Shown piece by piece: positions 28,046 to 35,985 of a stretch of DNA of 41,791 nt (position 1 is its first letter; the number at the start of each line of letters is the position of its first letter). The notes beneath the pieces were generated by a model that saw nothing but the letters and a program-made list of their open reading frames with translations, searched no databases and was not told the DNA's origin. A program made the translations under genes and the position numbers. The stretch is from positions 1-41,791 of the forward strand of contig JAIXYM010000114.1 in the NCBI GenBank assembly GCA_027490255.1, given 5' to 3'. Source of the stretch: Oxalobacteraceae bacterium. GTDB taxonomy: Bacteria > Pseudomonadota > Gammaproteobacteria > Burkholderiales > Burkholderiaceae_D.

Positions 28046-30655
28046 ATGCCACAGCCTTTGTATCGCTATGTAGAAGGACCTCGCGGTAGCGAACTTGAGC
28101 AATCGGTGGTCAGAATAGTTGTTGGCGTGGCCTTACTCTCCTATTTTGCCTACATCGGCGAACCAAGTCCGTATTCAAGTGGTGAATTTCACGCCGATGT
28201 ACTCACCGTCACCGCAATTTTTTTGGGTGTTGCACTCAGCATCAGTGCCTGCATTGTATTTGGGCGTGGTGATGTGCCTGCACGACGTATTGCTTCCATT
28301 GTGCTGGATGTCGGTGCTCTGTCTTATGTGTTCCTGATCGGCGGGATTCATGCAGCGCCATTATATTTTTTGTACCAGTGGATCGTCATCGGTTACGGTT
28401 TTAGGTTTGGCAAAAAATATCTGTTCGTTGCCTTGGCGCTTTCGCTCGTAGGATTTGGTTGGGTCATAGTCTCCGTACCTTACTGGATCAGCGAGCCAGG
28501 CCTTTCAGCTGGTTTGTGGGTTGGCACTCTATTGATATCTACTTACTTTAGTACGCTGGTCGGCAGACTTTACAAGGTGTTAGAGCACGCGGAAGTCGCC
28601 AATAACGCTAAACGTCAGTTCATTTGCGCTGTCAGTCATGAATTAAGAACACCGCTGAATGCCATTATTGGCATGGTTGATTTAATGAAAAGCACGAAGA
28701 TCGACCGAGAGCAAAAAGAAATGCTTGATTGCATGACCACGACCTCCCAGGTCATGTTGTCCCAGATTGAGGACGTGCTAGATTTTTCGAAAATAGAAGC
28801 AGGAAAAATGTCGATCAACTATACGACATTCGATCTATACCAACTTGTACAAAGCATTCTCGACATTTTTCGCTATCGAATTGATCCGCTGGCGATCGAG
28901 CTGATGAATAGCACCGCTTGCGATGTGCCTTTTCTTGTCAAGGGCGACCCGCATCACCTTCGGCAAATTTTAGTGAATTTGCTTGGAAACTCAGTTAAGT
29001 TCACCGAGCAAGGCCGAATAAGCTTGTGTGTGAGGCTTTTGTTCAGGACTCCAGACTCAGTCCGTTTGCGCTTCTCTGTAAAAGATACGGGGATAGGCAT
29101 TCCACTCGAAGCGCAGAGTAGGATATTCGATAGCTTTACACAAGCCGAAGAAACGATCGCAAGACGATACGGCGGAACCGGTCTGGGGACTACCATCAGT
29201 AAGCAGCTGGTCGAACTCATGGGAGGGGAGATCGGCTTCCAAAGTGTTCAAGGTCAAGGAAGTGACTTCTGGTTCGAGCTTGATTTCAGTCTGGCCAATG
29301 TTGAAGACTTGGAGAAAAACTCGCTCGCAACAATCCAAGTCAGAAGCATCATCATCGGTACCGAAAAAAATACGGATGAGTTGCTGAGCCATTTGGCTAA
29401 TTACATCAACAACCCACCCGTTCTAGCCTCAGATTTTGATGAGGCGAAAGACATCATTGGACAATCCATATTAATTGGAAAGCCAATTCGATTGATCCTC
29501 ATTCAAGAGTCGTCATGGCCAGAATTGGCTATGGAAAGGTACAAAACCATTCTTCGACAACGAGTGCTTTCTATCCGCGAAGTTACTAACGACATGCCTG
29601 TGACATTGGCGCTGATCTCCGAGTCTGGTTCACAAGCAAGGCTAGTGGAAGAACTAGCTGAAGAGGTTGGGTTCTCAGTCGTTCTTCATTTGCCTTTCGA
29701 TACAGATCATTTGAATAATATTTTGCACGCACATTTTATTGTTTCATCGCGTGATAATTCAAAAAAGTTCATGCCGTTCGTTGCAGAATCTGATCTCTCA
29801 TTGCCAACGACTAATCTCGATGTGAAATTCGACGACTGCACTTACAGAGTTCTGGTTGCAGAAGATAATCCGACAAATCGCAAGGTCATTCAAAAAATAC
29901 TCGAGCGCGCTGGGCATCACTGTACTTTGGCGAAAGATGGTGAAGATGCACTCGACAAAATAGAGAAAAAAGAATTCGATGCCATCATCCTAGACATGAA
30001 TATGCCCGGTTTAACGGGCATGGACGTCGCCCGCATGTACAGACTCATGCGCGGCAACATGGCGCGAGCTCCCATCATTATGTTTTCTGCCAATGTGACC
30101 ACAGAAGCTCGTGATGAAAGTATTGAGGCGGGCGCTGATGAATTTCTTCCAAAGCCGATCCAGGTCAATTCGTTCCTGCAAACTCTGCAGCAGCTTGTGA
30201 CTGACTTCAAGGTGTCCGGCCCGCCGGAAAATCGCGCTCTTTTACCAAAACCGAAAAATAGATTGAAATTGCTGCGGCCAATGGAAGCAGTAATAGATCT
30301 GCAGAATCTGTCCGATTTAGAAAATGTCAGCAAGGATCCGAAATTCCTTGATGACTTGATCTTGGAATTTATTTCTGAAAACAGAAAATTACTGTTCTCT
30401 CTCGAGATCGCTTTAAGCGAAGTAAAAATTGATGAAATAAAAGAAATTCTTCACACATTAAAAGGGTCGGCTCTAAGCATAGGCGCAGTTTCTCTGAAAA
30501 TGATGTGCAAGCGCGTTGAAAAATTAAATACATTTGAAATGGGGGAGTATTCATCTGAGATATCACAGGAAATGAAAACAGTATTCAGTCATCTTTGCGA
30601 GGAGCTCGAAAAATATCGACAGCTAAGACGACACGTTATTACTGAGCGTGACTAA
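28046..30655 (+). CDS. rpfC: RpfC-like hybrid sensor histidine kinase (DSF receptor type)
   Basis: 869 residues from ATG 28046. About five membrane helices fill residues 15-175. Then HisKA (CAVSHELRTPLNAIIGM, His198), HATPase (NLLGNSVKFTEQG, DTGIGIP, YGGTGLG), a poorly conserved section of roughly 445-600, a receiver domain (VLVAEDNPTNRKV, Asp650 in LDMNMPG, conserved lysine in LPKP) and a C-terminal Hpt domain (His803 in LHTLKGSA). This is the layout of RpfC, which senses the fatty-acid signal DSF and binds RpfF. As I recall, the phosphorylated histidine of Xanthomonas RpfC is also His198, which supports this start over TTG 27953. No cognate rpfG is adjacent. DNA is AT-richer than the chaperone genes before it. 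Confidence 0.82.
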   Translation: MPQPLYRYVEGPRGSELEQSVVRIVVGVALLSYFAYIGEPSPYSSGEFHADVLTVTAIFLGVALSISACIVFGRGDVPARRIASIVLDVGALSYVFLIGGIHAAPLYFLYQWIVIGYGFRFGKKYLFVALALSLVGFGWVIVSVPYWISEPGLSAGLWVGTLLISTYFSTLVGRLYKVLEHAEVANNAKRQFICAVSHELRTPLNAIIGMVDLMKSTKIDREQKEMLDCMTTTSQVMLSQIEDVLDFSKIEAGKMSINYTTFDLYQLVQSILDIFRYRIDPLAIELMNSTACDVPFLVKGDPHHLRQILVNLLGNSVKFTEQGRISLCVRLLFRTPDSVRLRFSVKDTGIGIPLEAQSRIFDSFTQAEETIARRYGGTGLGTTISKQLVELMGGEIGFQSVQGQGSDFWFELDFSLANVEDLEKNSLATIQVRSIIIGTEKNTDELLSHLANYINNPPVLASDFDEAKDIIGQSILIGKPIRLILIQESSWPELAMERYKTILRQRVLSIREVTNDMPVTLALISESGSQARLVEELAEEVGFSVVLHLPFDTDHLNNILHAHFIVSSRDNSKKFMPFVAESDLSLPTTNLDVKFDDCTYRVLVAEDNPTNRKVIQKILERAGHHCTLAKDGEDALDKIEKKEFDAIILDMNMPGLTGMDVARMYRLMRGNMARAPIIMFSANVTTEARDESIEAGADEFLPKPIQVNSFLQTLQQLVTDFKVSGPPENRALLPKPKNRLKLLRPMEAVIDLQNLSDLENVSKDPKFLDDLILEFISENRKLLFSLEIALSEVKIDEIKEILHTLKGSALSIGAVSLKMMCKRVEKLNTFEMGEYSSEISQEMKTVFSHLCEELEKYRQLRRHVITERD

Positions 30656-30684
30656 CTACGAGTTCTATATTTTGGGAGAAATGT

Positions 30685-31332
30685 ATGTCATTTGCTAATC
30701 AACTTATTGAGTTGACCGATATAAATTGCCGTGAGATCGAAAGTACACCGACGATACGGAAACTACTTTCTGGGGATGTTTCGGAAAAGCACTATGTCAG
30801 CTTTATGACCGATATCTATCCAATTGTTTTGCATTTCTGTCCGATCATGGCCGCCGCTGCCGGGCGCTGTGCGCAAAGAGATGATGCAGTCAGACTTTAT
30901 CTTTACGACCACATTCATGAAGAAAAAGGTCATGAAAAAATTGTACTTCAAGATATTGCCAGTTTTGGCTGTGCGCCAGAGCAAGTGATTGAAAAAATGC
31001 CGCGTGGGTCAATTCAGGCAATGATTGCGTTCAATTATTATTCGGCATTAATGAGTAATCCTTGCAGTGTTCTCGGCATGATTTATGTATTAGAGATCAT
31101 CTCCTCTGTCTACGCTGGCAAGGCCGCCGATGCTATTTCGAATACTTTTGGTCGAAAGCTTTCGGATGGTTTTGTTTTTCTACAATCGCATGCGTCGGCG
31201 GACATGGAGCATATGACGAAATTGCGGAATTTGTTACAGTCAATCGATTCGCCTGAAACCATTGCAGATTTAATGAATAGTGTAAAAATGAATTTTTATC
31301 TTTTTTATCAAATATTCACGAGCGAAAAATAG
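30685..31332 (+). CDS. Haem-oxygenase-fold (TenA-like) putative non-haem iron enzyme
   Basis: 215 residues, largely alpha-helical, of the iron-containing redox enzyme / Haem_oxygenase_2-like group. Candidate metal ligands are Glu79/Glu80 and His83 in HEEKGHE, Glu137 in VLEII, and His169, Asp173 and His176 in HASADMEH, which is the HxxxDxxH pattern of haem-oxygenase-like diiron oxidases (CADD, SznF, UndA are family examples). No membrane or signal segment. GGGAGAA lies before the ATG. It starts 29 bases after the RpfC-like gene, so it is almost certainly co-transcribed, and converges with rpfF. Because UndA acts on medium-chain fatty acids, a role in modifying or breaking down DSF or its precursors is an attractive inference; thiamine-related TenA function is less likely. 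Confidence 0.7.
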   Translation: MSFANQLIELTDINCREIESTPTIRKLLSGDVSEKHYVSFMTDIYPIVLHFCPIMAAAAGRCAQRDDAVRLYLYDHIHEEKGHEKIVLQDIASFGCAPEQVIEKMPRGSIQAMIAFNYYSALMSNPCSVLGMIYVLEIISSVYAGKAADAISNTFGRKLSDGFVFLQSHASADMEHMTKLRNLLQSIDSPETIADLMNSVKMNFYLFYQIFTSEK

Positions 31333-31421
31333 GCTAAATCAGTGATTTTGGTATTGTTTAGAAGATCCTGAATAAATCCGATTCTTGTGTCGATTCAGTG
31401 TGGGTGTGCGACCGAGAGTTC

Positions 31422-31456
31422 AGCCAAGTTAAGGACTTGTTGCCCTTAACTTGGCT
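31422..31456. repeat. 13-bp perfect inverted repeat between convergent genes
   Basis: AGCCAAGTTAAGG and CCTTAACTTGGCT flank a 9-base loop. On the plus strand it is followed by six A, not T, so it is not a standard intrinsic terminator on either strand. It lies between the ends of the TenA-like gene and rpfF and may still stop or stabilise both messages. Confidence 0.8.
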
Positions 31457-31523
31457 AAAAAAGTTTTCGGCTTTATTTAATCAGCGCTTCCTTAATTCAC
31501 TGCAATATGGATAGACTTTTATA

Positions 31524-32465
31524 TCATGCTGCCTCGAGATAAAAACTGCTCGCTACCGCTTGGGACCGCTGGTCCTGTTGCCGGCGTTGCGAGTGAACAA
31601 GACGATTCATCATATGTAAATCTTTGTCTGTCAGCTTAAGTGCTGAGTCAACCCAGATTGAGGTGATATCGAGAAGTTCTTTGTACGAGACTGGGTTGGT
31701 ATGCCGACGGCATTCGTAGATAGCGCGTAGCCCGTTGAGTCTTTTACTTTGTTTTTGAATCATTTCGAAAACGGCTTTGGTGCCTTCGCCCGGAGGTACG
31801 ACCATATCAATGACGCCTAATTTTTCCAAGTCTTCGGCGAGATAAGTATTCCCGCTGATCATCATTTTTTCCGCTGCGCGCATGCCAATCCGCCGGCTTA
31901 GAAGGCTATACGCGCCCATCCCTGGAAATAGATTGAACATGATTTCCGGGAAACCCATCCTGACTCCCCGTTCGGCAACGATGATGTTGCTGGACAGTGC
32001 AAATTCAAATCCACCACCTAAGGCATCACCTTGTACGAGCGATATTGTCATCGCAGAGGCGTTGTAGTTACAAAGTCTAGTGTATATCCCATCAACACAG
32101 AGTTTTGCATAGCTCATTAACGCATGTCGGTCTCTGGCCTTGATCAGCCTGATAAACAAGGCAAGGTCGCCACCAAGATTAAAGGTGCAAGGATGGCGCG
32201 ACGCAATAATAAAATAGTCGACCGGAGACCAGGCGTCGTCATGAAAATACTGCCCCTTGTTCAATTGCACTTCAGCGAATGTTTGATGTAACTCTTCCAC
32301 CATGCCCAGGTTGAAGCAGGGTACGCCCAAGGGTTTCATGTAAGTCCATAAAGCATTGCTCGCGCTGTGGTACTCGAGATCTATTTGGTGATACTGCCTC
32401 TTTGGTGTGGAGGCATTGCCGGTTTTTTGAATAACGGACATATTTTCACGCTCTAAAGTCATCAT
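31524..32465 (-). CDS. rpfF: DSF synthase RpfF (enoyl-CoA hydratase/thioesterase family)
   Basis: 313 residues of the crotonase fold. RpfF makes the diffusible signal factor (cis-2-unsaturated fatty acid) from 3-hydroxyacyl-ACP by dehydration and thioester cleavage. The two catalytic glutamates of the family are present at the correct 20-residue spacing: Glu154 in GGGFEFAL and Glu174 in GFPEIMFNLFPGMGAYSLL (Glu141 and Glu161 in Xanthomonas). The N-terminal extension with YHQIDLEYHSASNALW is also RpfF-like. ATG at 32465 has GGAG 7 bases upstream. It faces the rpfC-like/TenA-like pair instead of sharing their operon. Confidence 0.92.
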   Translation of the reverse strand: MMTLERENMSVIQKTGNASTPKRQYHQIDLEYHSASNALWTYMKPLGVPCFNLGMVEELHQTFAEVQLNKGQYFHDDAWSPVDYFIIASRHPCTFNLGGDLALFIRLIKARDRHALMSYAKLCVDGIYTRLCNYNASAMTISLVQGDALGGGFEFALSSNIIVAERGVRMGFPEIMFNLFPGMGAYSLLSRRIGMRAAEKMMISGNTYLAEDLEKLGVIDMVVPPGEGTKAVFEMIQKQSKRLNGLRAIYECRRHTNPVSYKELLDITSIWVDSALKLTDKDLHMMNRLVHSQRRQQDQRSQAVASSFYLEAA

Positions 32466-33131
32466 GTTGATACTCCTTCGATGGAATCAATTAATGGATG
32501 ATGCATCTGATTGCCAATACTTAATTGGTACTCTTTCAGCATCACGATCTTTAATGGTTTAATAATCTTATGAAAAATTTATTCACCGCCTTACGTATCT
32601 TTGCTGACCAACAGGAAACACTGTTTTTTAGGTAACATGTATTTTTTTCTTGCTTTGGCTATATTGAAAATGCATTTTTGGTATTGATGTAGAGCTGATC
32701 AAACGTCAATACAACTTGTTTTAGCTCAGTTGTTGTGACGTGATTCAGTTTAAAAAAAACACTTTTGAAGTAAAAATGAATTAGCGAACTTTTAGATGAT
32801 TGCTAATATTATTTGAATTTTTTTGACAGAAATTGTTTGAGATACGGGTAATTGTCGATATGAAATTTAACCCGTGGTGAGGCATTGGTATGGCTGATCG
32901 AGTCATGATATTTCCCAAGCCAGACGCTGCTGTAGAATCAACCTGCTCTTAGGTCATACTCAATAGGAGGTACCCTCTATACAATGCCAGCGTTGCTGTA
33001 CGAGGCTGTGTTGGGTTTGGTCAAGGATTTTCAATGATTTAGCTATCCACATTGCCGGTTTGATTCCGACACCCCTGGGCCTTCGTAAACCGGAGTTCAG
33101 TCAGTACCTTGCTCATTTTTCACTCTACTCA
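32466..33131. other. Long AT-rich spacer between rpfF and carbonic anhydrase
   Basis: About 670 bases, the longest gene-free stretch here; it must contain the divergent promoters of rpfF and can. A TTGACA occurs at 32823-32828 without a good -10 at standard spacing. Two mini reading frames are seen: ATG 32890 to TAG 32952 (20 residues, GAGG 7 bases upstream) and ATG 32984 to TGA 33037 (17 residues, AGGAGG 13 bases upstream). The near-palindrome TAGGAGGTACCCTCTA at 32964-32979 is a possible operator. None of these is established. Confidence 0.5.
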
Positions 33132-33812
33132 ATGAATAAAAATAATAAAAATTCAGTACTACAACAACTGTTCTCAAACAATCGGCAATGGGCTGATTCC
33201 ATGACTGCGCGGGATCCTGATTTTTTTAGCAAGCTGCTGTCTCAGCAGTCGCCGGAATTTTTATGGATTGGTTGTTCGGATAGCCGCGTTCCTGCAAACA
33301 CGATTGTGGGGCTCGAGCCCGGCGAGTTATTCGTCCACCGTAATGTCGCCAACGTGGTGGTTCACTCAGATCTGAATAGCTTGTCTGTTGTGCAGTTTGC
33401 GATTGATGTTTTGCGGGTCAAACACATCATCGTGTGTGGTCATTATGGGTGCTCTGGCGTCAGGACCGCTCTTGAGCGTCGCAGAGTGGGTTTGGCGGAC
33501 AACTGGCTTCGCCACGTGCAGGATGTGCATAACAAGCACACAGCTTTTCTACCGGCAGAGATGACGCCGCAAGATCGCAGTGATCGTCTCTGTGAATTGA
33601 ATGTCATCGAACAAGTTGTCAATGTGTGCCAGACGACGATCTTGCAAGACGCATGGGATCGCGGACAAGAGGTGACGGTGCATAGCTGGGTCTACAGTCT
33701 CGAAGACGGCCTTGTGCGCGACTTGGGTCTGGCAGTGAGTAATTTGAATTCGCTCGCGCCGCAGCTGGAATCAAGTTTGGCTCGCTATCAGAGTAGCGCT
33801 ACAGACACATGA
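33132..33812 (+). CDS. can: Beta-class carbonic anhydrase
   Basis: 226 residues from ATG 33132. Interconverts carbon dioxide and bicarbonate. The zinc ligands of the beta class are in place: Cys48 in GCSDSRVPA, His104 and Cys107 in CGHYGCSGVR, with the Asp50-Arg52 catalytic dyad. Length fits the E. coli Can type. The frame extends upstream to a TTG at 33060, but the extra 24 residues are not family-like. No good ribosome site is visible before either start. It converges with panB, whose end is 110 bases away. Confidence 0.93.
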   Translation: MNKNNKNSVLQQLFSNNRQWADSMTARDPDFFSKLLSQQSPEFLWIGCSDSRVPANTIVGLEPGELFVHRNVANVVVHSDLNSLSVVQFAIDVLRVKHIIVCGHYGCSGVRTALERRRVGLADNWLRHVQDVHNKHTAFLPAEMTPQDRSDRLCELNVIEQVVNVCQTTILQDAWDRGQEVTVHSWVYSLEDGLVRDLGLAVSNLNSLAPQLESSLARYQSSATDT

Positions 33813-33922
33813 GCGGGCGTACGTTGATTGCCTGAGTTGAGTGCTGGAAGCACAGTTCTGCGTGAGGTATGTCGAGCATAGCCGGATCAAAGTCAGTCTG
33901 CGCAGAAGATTTTCAAAAAAAG

Positions 33923-34750
33923 CTAGAAGCAATGCTCCGTGCCAGGAAAACTCTCATCTTTCACCGCCCGAACATACGCGCTGATGGCGGCGGCAATGTC
34001 TGGTTGATCTTCCATGAAGTTTTTGACAAATTTGGGTCGATGTCCAGGGAAGATGCCCAGCATGTCATGCATTACCAGTACCTGGCCCGAGCATCCAGGA
34101 CCTGCTCCGATGCCTATTGTGGGTATCAGCAAAGATTTCGTCACACGATCCGCAAGCGCGGTCGGTATGGCTTCCAGCACCAACAGGGAGGCGCCGGCAT
34201 CTTGCAGCGCGATTGCGTCGGCTAACAGCTGCTCGGCAGCCACGTCAGTTTTTCCCTGTACCTTGAAGCCCCCAAGTTGATGAACCGATTGCGGTGTCAG
34301 ACCTAAGTGCGCGCACACAGGTATCCCACGTTCGACCAACATTTTGACGGTGGGGGCGAGCCAGCTGCCGCCTTCCAGTTTGACCATCTCGGCCCCGGCG
34401 CGCATCAGAAGTGCTGCATTGTCCAGAGCCGGCTCAGGCATCGCATAGAACCCAAACGGCATATCGGCAATCAGTAGGGGAGCGCGATTGCCTCGTGCAA
34501 CGCACGCCGTGTGATAGCAGATGTCCGCCAGCGTGACCGGCAAGGTCGTATCGTGCCCCTGTATCACCATACCTAGCGAGTCCCCCACCAGCAATGCATC
34601 TACGCCAGACTGGTCCATGGTCGCGGCAAAACTGGCGTCATAACAGGTGAGTATCGCAATTTTTTCTGCGCGGGCGCGCATCTCTGCGAGTGTCGTAATA
34701 GTGATTTTTTTCCGGCTGCTGCCGTTATGTGATGTCGGATAAACGGACAT
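33923..34750 (-). CDS. panB: 3-methyl-2-oxobutanoate hydroxymethyltransferase
   Basis: About 275 residues. First step of pantothenate synthesis: transfers a hydroxymethyl group from methylenetetrahydrofolate to ketoisovalerate. [58 protein letters not shown] and [18 protein letters not shown] are all family motifs, with metal-binding aspartates in VGDS and IADMPF. ATG 34750 is preferred because GGAG is 7 bases upstream; ATG 34756 overlaps the kinase stop codon as ATGA and is also possible. Last gene of the perM-to-panB run. Confidence 0.97.
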   Translation of the reverse strand: MSVYPTSHNGSSRKKITITTLAEMRARAEKIAILTCYDASFAATMDQSGVDALLVGDSLGMVIQGHDTTLPVTLADICYHTACVARGNRAPLLIADMPFGFYAMPEPALDNAALLMRAGAEMVKLEGGSWLAPTVKMLVERGIPVCAHLGLTPQSVHQLGGFKVQGKTDVAAEQLLADAIALQDAGASLLVLEAIPTALADRVTKSLLIPTIGIGAGPGCSGQVLVMHDMLGIFPGHRPKFVKNFMEDQPDIAAAISAYVRAVKDESFPGTEHCF

Positions 34751-34752
34751 TG

Positions 34753-35394
34753 TCATTCTCCGCGGTTAAAGAATTCTCGCTTGCCGCGCATACCAGCGAT
34801 ACGTTCCAGCAGCAGCTCGAAATCGTCGCTACTTTCGACCGGGTTCAAACGTTCTGCATTGACCATGAGCAGTGGTGATGTTTCATAATTGTAGAAAAAG
34901 CGGCTGTAGCTTTCGCAGAGACGCTGAAGGTAGTTTTCCGAGATGCCAGCTTCGCTGGGAATGCCGCGCCTGCGGATGCGTTCCGCCAACGTTGCCGGCG
35001 CCGCCTGGAGGTAAATCACCAGATCCGGTCTGGGCGCGGACTGACTGAAGTGGTCGAACAACTGCCGGTAAAGATTGAGCTCATCGTCGGCCAGCGTGAG
35101 TGCTGCAAATAGAGGATCTTTATCGATCAGAAAATCCGATACAACGGGCGCAGAGAACAGATCGGTTTGTGTCAGGTCGCGTAGTTGGTTCATCCGCTGA
35201 AACAGGAAGAACATCTGGGTCGGTAACGCGTAGCGGGTAGCGTCTCGATAGAATCGTTCAAGAAAAGGGTTTTCCTGTGGTTGTTCCAGCACCGGCTGCG
35301 CATTGGTCTCGGCAGCGATTTTCCGGGCGAGGCTGGTCTTGCCGACGCCGATCGGACCTTCCACAACGATATAACGATATTTTTCCAGGCTCAT
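34753..35394 (-). CDS. Deoxynucleoside kinase family protein
   Basis: 213 residues of the dNK/dGK family. The P-loop [12 protein letters not shown] is near residue 14, followed by [33 protein letters not shown] and the arginine-rich lid [11 protein letters not shown]. The family phosphorylates deoxynucleosides for the salvage pathway; substrate preference cannot be read from the sequence. This gene stands between folK and panB in many Burkholderiales. Its TGA overlaps a possible panB start (ATGA). It starts 75 bases after folK ends. Confidence 0.88.
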   Translation of the reverse strand: MSLEKYRYIVVEGPIGVGKTSLARKIAAETNAQPVLEQPQENPFLERFYRDATRYALPTQMFFLFQRMNQLRDLTQTDLFSAPVVSDFLIDKDPLFAALTLADDELNLYRQLFDHFSQSAPRPDLVIYLQAAPATLAERIRRRGIPSEAGISENYLQRLCESYSRFFYNYETSPLLMVNAERLNPVESSDDFELLLERIAGMRGKREFFNRGE

Positions 35395-35469
35395 GTCAGA
35401 GATGATACGCGATTGCGATAACGGAATGCCTGCTGTGTGAGATGGGTGTGATCTGACCGCGAGAGGCCT

Positions 35470-35985
35470 TCAGTGGGAAGGCAGCGCAGTGGCAGTGGCG
35501 TGGTCGATGACTTGTATGCGTTGATCCTGAACGTCGGACAGAAAATCTTGCGCCTGACCCTTGCCAGGAATATAGATCGCCGCATCCAGTTCAAGCAGAG
35601 GCTTGAGCACAAATGCGCGACCTGTCATTCGAGGATGGGGTACTTCCAGACTGCTACTCTGTATTTGGGCCTGCCCATAGAGCAATAAATCCAGGTCCAG
35701 AGTGCGGGGCGCGTTCCGAAATGGTCGCTCGCGCCCAAAGGCTTGCTCGATTTTCTGTAATTCCGATAACAAGGTCTCGGCCGCAAGGCCTGTGTCAATG
35801 CGAGCCACTGCGTTGACGAAATCGGAGCCACCGGCATCAATGGGCGCGCTGGCGAATAGGGATGAGCTGGCCGACAAGCGGGTATCTGCCAGTTCTTGCA
35901 ATGCTGCGATGGCGCTGCGTACGGTTTGCGCCGGATCGCCAAGATTGGCGCCGATGCCTACATAGGCCGAGACCCTGACGGTCAC
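35470..35985 (-). CDS. folK: 2-amino-4-hydroxy-6-hydroxymethyldihydropteridine pyrophosphokinase
   Basis: 171 residues. Adds pyrophosphate to the folate precursor. AYVGIGANLGDP at the N-terminus, FGRERPFRNAPRTLDLDLLLYG with the metal-binding aspartates, and VPHPRMTGRAFVLKPLLEL are the HPPK signatures. The start is GTG at 35985, overlapping the pcnB stop as GTGA, with GAGG 7 bases upstream inside pcnB. Translational coupling with pcnB is likely. Confidence 0.96.
   Translation of the reverse strand: MTVRVSAYVGIGANLGDPAQTVRSAIAALQELADTRLSASSSLFASAPIDAGGSDFVNAVARIDTGLAAETLLSELQKIEQAFGRERPFRNAPRTLDLDLLLYGQAQIQSSSLEVPHPRMTGRAFVLKPLLELDAAIYIPGKGQAQDFLSDVQDQRIQVIDHATATALPSH

Noticed and set aside
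30685..31332. Annotation as a TenA thiaminase/transcriptional regulator
   Set aside because: The HxxxDxxH and ExxH metal-ligand pattern and the rpf context fit an iron oxidase better; no thiamine genes are near.
33869..34225. 118-residue plus-strand frame after can
   Set aside because: Overlaps the 3' half of panB on the other strand, which has clear family motifs.
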